NCBI GenBank assembly: GCA_026417845.1
Contig: JAOACM010000335.1
Span: 1 to 5,231 of the forward strand
DNA: 5,231 bases
Direction of reading: 5' to 3'
From: Planctomycetota bacterium
GTDB taxonomy: Bacteria > Planctomycetota > SZUA-567 > H5-PLA8 > CALKMO01
Below, piece after piece: positions 4,349 through 5,231 of the stretch (position 1 is the stretch's first letter; each line of letters opens with the position of its first letter). The notes beneath the pieces are model-generated. The model was not told the DNA's origin and ran no database searches. It saw nothing but the letters and a program-made list of their open reading frames with translations. Both the position numbers and the translations under genes were made by a program.

Positions 4349-5231
4349 ATGCCTACCCTGGTCCTTAAAGGAGGCAGGGTCCTGGACCCCTCCTCGAAGA
4401 TGGACGGGATCGCCGACGTGCTGATAGATATGGTCGGCGGGCGCATACTGGACATAGGGAACAGCCTTGGCGGCGACGATGTGCTTGATTGCCGCGGCCT
4501 CGTGGTAGCCCCGGGCTTCATAGACATGCATGTCCATCTGCGCGAGCCGGGTGCGAAATCGAAGGAAACGATACGCAGCGGCGCGGAGGCGGCGGTTCAT
4601 GGCGGGTTCTGCGCTGTAGTGGCCATGCCCAATACCGACCCACCGGTGGACAACGAGGCCAGCGTAGCCTTCGCGTATTTGCAGTCCGACAGGGCTGGAC
4701 TGGCGCGGGTCTTTCCCGCGGGCGCGATAACCGCAGGGCTGAAAGGCGAGGCCCTCGCGGAGATGGGGCTGCTTGCCAGGGCCGGGGCCGTCTGCTTCGC
4801 GGATGATGGCCGCTGCGTTGCCAACGCCGGGCTGCTGCGATGCGCGCTTGAGTATTCCACGGCGTTCGGCCGGCCGATAATGGAGCATTGCGAGGACGTA
4901 ATGCTTTCAGAAGGGGCCGTGATCAACGAAGGACCGGTATCGGCGGTCCTGGGGATCAACGGCTATCCGCCGGTCGGCGAAGAGATCATGGTTGACCGCG
5001 ACGTAAGGCTCGCCGAGTTCACCGGCGGAAGGCTCCATGTTACGCACGTCTCCACGGCCGGTTCCATACGCATCCTCCGCGCGGCAAAGGCGCGCGGAGT
5101 CAAGGTTACGTGCGACGTCACGCCGCACCATCTGCTCCTGACTGATGAAGCATGCCTTTCGTTCGATCCTGTCTTCCGCGTCAACCCGCCTCTGCGTTCA
5201 AGGCGCGATACGGAGGAACTGCTGACCGGCC
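4349..5231 (+). CDS. pyrC: Dihydroorotase, class I, 3' partial
   Basis: PyrC reversibly cyclises carbamoylaspartate to dihydroorotate, the step after PyrB. The frame runs off the right edge after 294 codons of an expected 420-430. Visible metal and substrate motifs: PGFIDMHVHLREPG (55-68) with H61 and H63; MPNTDPPVDN (93-102); FADDGRCV (150-157) with D153; EHCED (179-183) with H180; INEGPVSAVLGINGYPP (192-208); LHVTHVSTAGS (229-239) with H233; TPHHLLLTD (258-266); and VNPPLRS (278-284). These positions nearly coincide with those I recall for the Aquifex class I enzyme (61, 63, 153, 180, 232), so an active enzyme is likely. The last catalytic Asp lies beyond the window and cannot be checked. 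Class I dihydroorotases can form a complex with aspartate transcarbamoylase, and the adjacent pyrB fits that. The start is firm because a stop lies 21 bases upstream in frame. Confidence 0.95.
   Translation, partial: MPTLVLKGGRVLDPSSKMDGIADVLIDMVGGRILDIGNSLGGDDVLDCRGLVVAPGFIDMHVHLREPGAKSKETIRSGAEAAVHGGFCAVVAMPNTDPPVDNEASVAFAYLQSDRAGLARVFPAGAITAGLKGEALAEMGLLARAGAVCFADDGRCVANAGLLRCALEYSTAFGRPIMEHCEDVMLSEGAVINEGPVSAVLGINGYPPVGEEIMVDRDVRLAEFTGGRLHVTHVSTAGSIRILRAAKARGVKVTCDVTPHHLLLTDEACLSFDPVFRVNPPLRSRRDTEELLTG

Noticed and set aside
4131..4349. Small frame from GTG inside the pyrB end to a TGA overlapping the pyrC ATG
   Set aside because: The TGATG overlap is suggestive, but there is no clear SD, the composition is Ala/Arg/Pro-rich, pyrB already ends normally, and the stretch holds hairpin repeats that explain it better as leader.

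Overview
This GC-rich bacterial window reads entirely rightward on the + strand. It holds five genes: a lipoprotein gene cut by the left edge (2-1300), an intact metallo-beta-lactamase (MBL) fold hydrolase (1401-2288), and three pyrimidine genes: pyrR (about 2385-2942), pyrB (about 3224-4183) and pyrC (4349 to beyond the right edge). I see no tRNA, rRNA, CRISPR array, insertion sequence or attachment site.

Organism: ATA for Ile and AGG for Arg are common despite the high GC, and GTG and TTG starts occur. The lipobox and the pyrR-pyrB-pyrC order say bacterium. I cannot name a phylum; an uncultured lineage is a guess from codon use alone.

Layout: the left gene encodes a lipoprotein whose body follows the MBL fold, but every expected metal ligand is replaced, and a Gly/Ala/Pro-rich stretch of about 100 residues splits the fold before its last helix. 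The 100-base gap after it carries a strong terminator-like hairpin ending just before the ribosome binding site of the next gene. That gene, started by TTG, is a well-preserved MBL hydrolase of the PhnP-like type. pyrR follows within 96 bases, then pyrB and pyrC.

How the genes work together: PyrB (aspartate transcarbamoylase) and PyrC (dihydroorotase) catalyse steps 2 and 3 of UMP synthesis, and PyrR senses uridine nucleotides and regulates pyr RNA. The spaces in front of pyrB (281 bases) and pyrC (165 bases) are long for an operon and rich in hairpins, including an imperfect 18-base repeat whose second copy overlaps the pyrC ribosome binding site. Post-transcriptional control in these leaders is plausible but unproven. 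The most unusual items are the ligand-less MBL lipoprotein and the structured pyr gaps; nothing else points clearly to a new multi-gene system.
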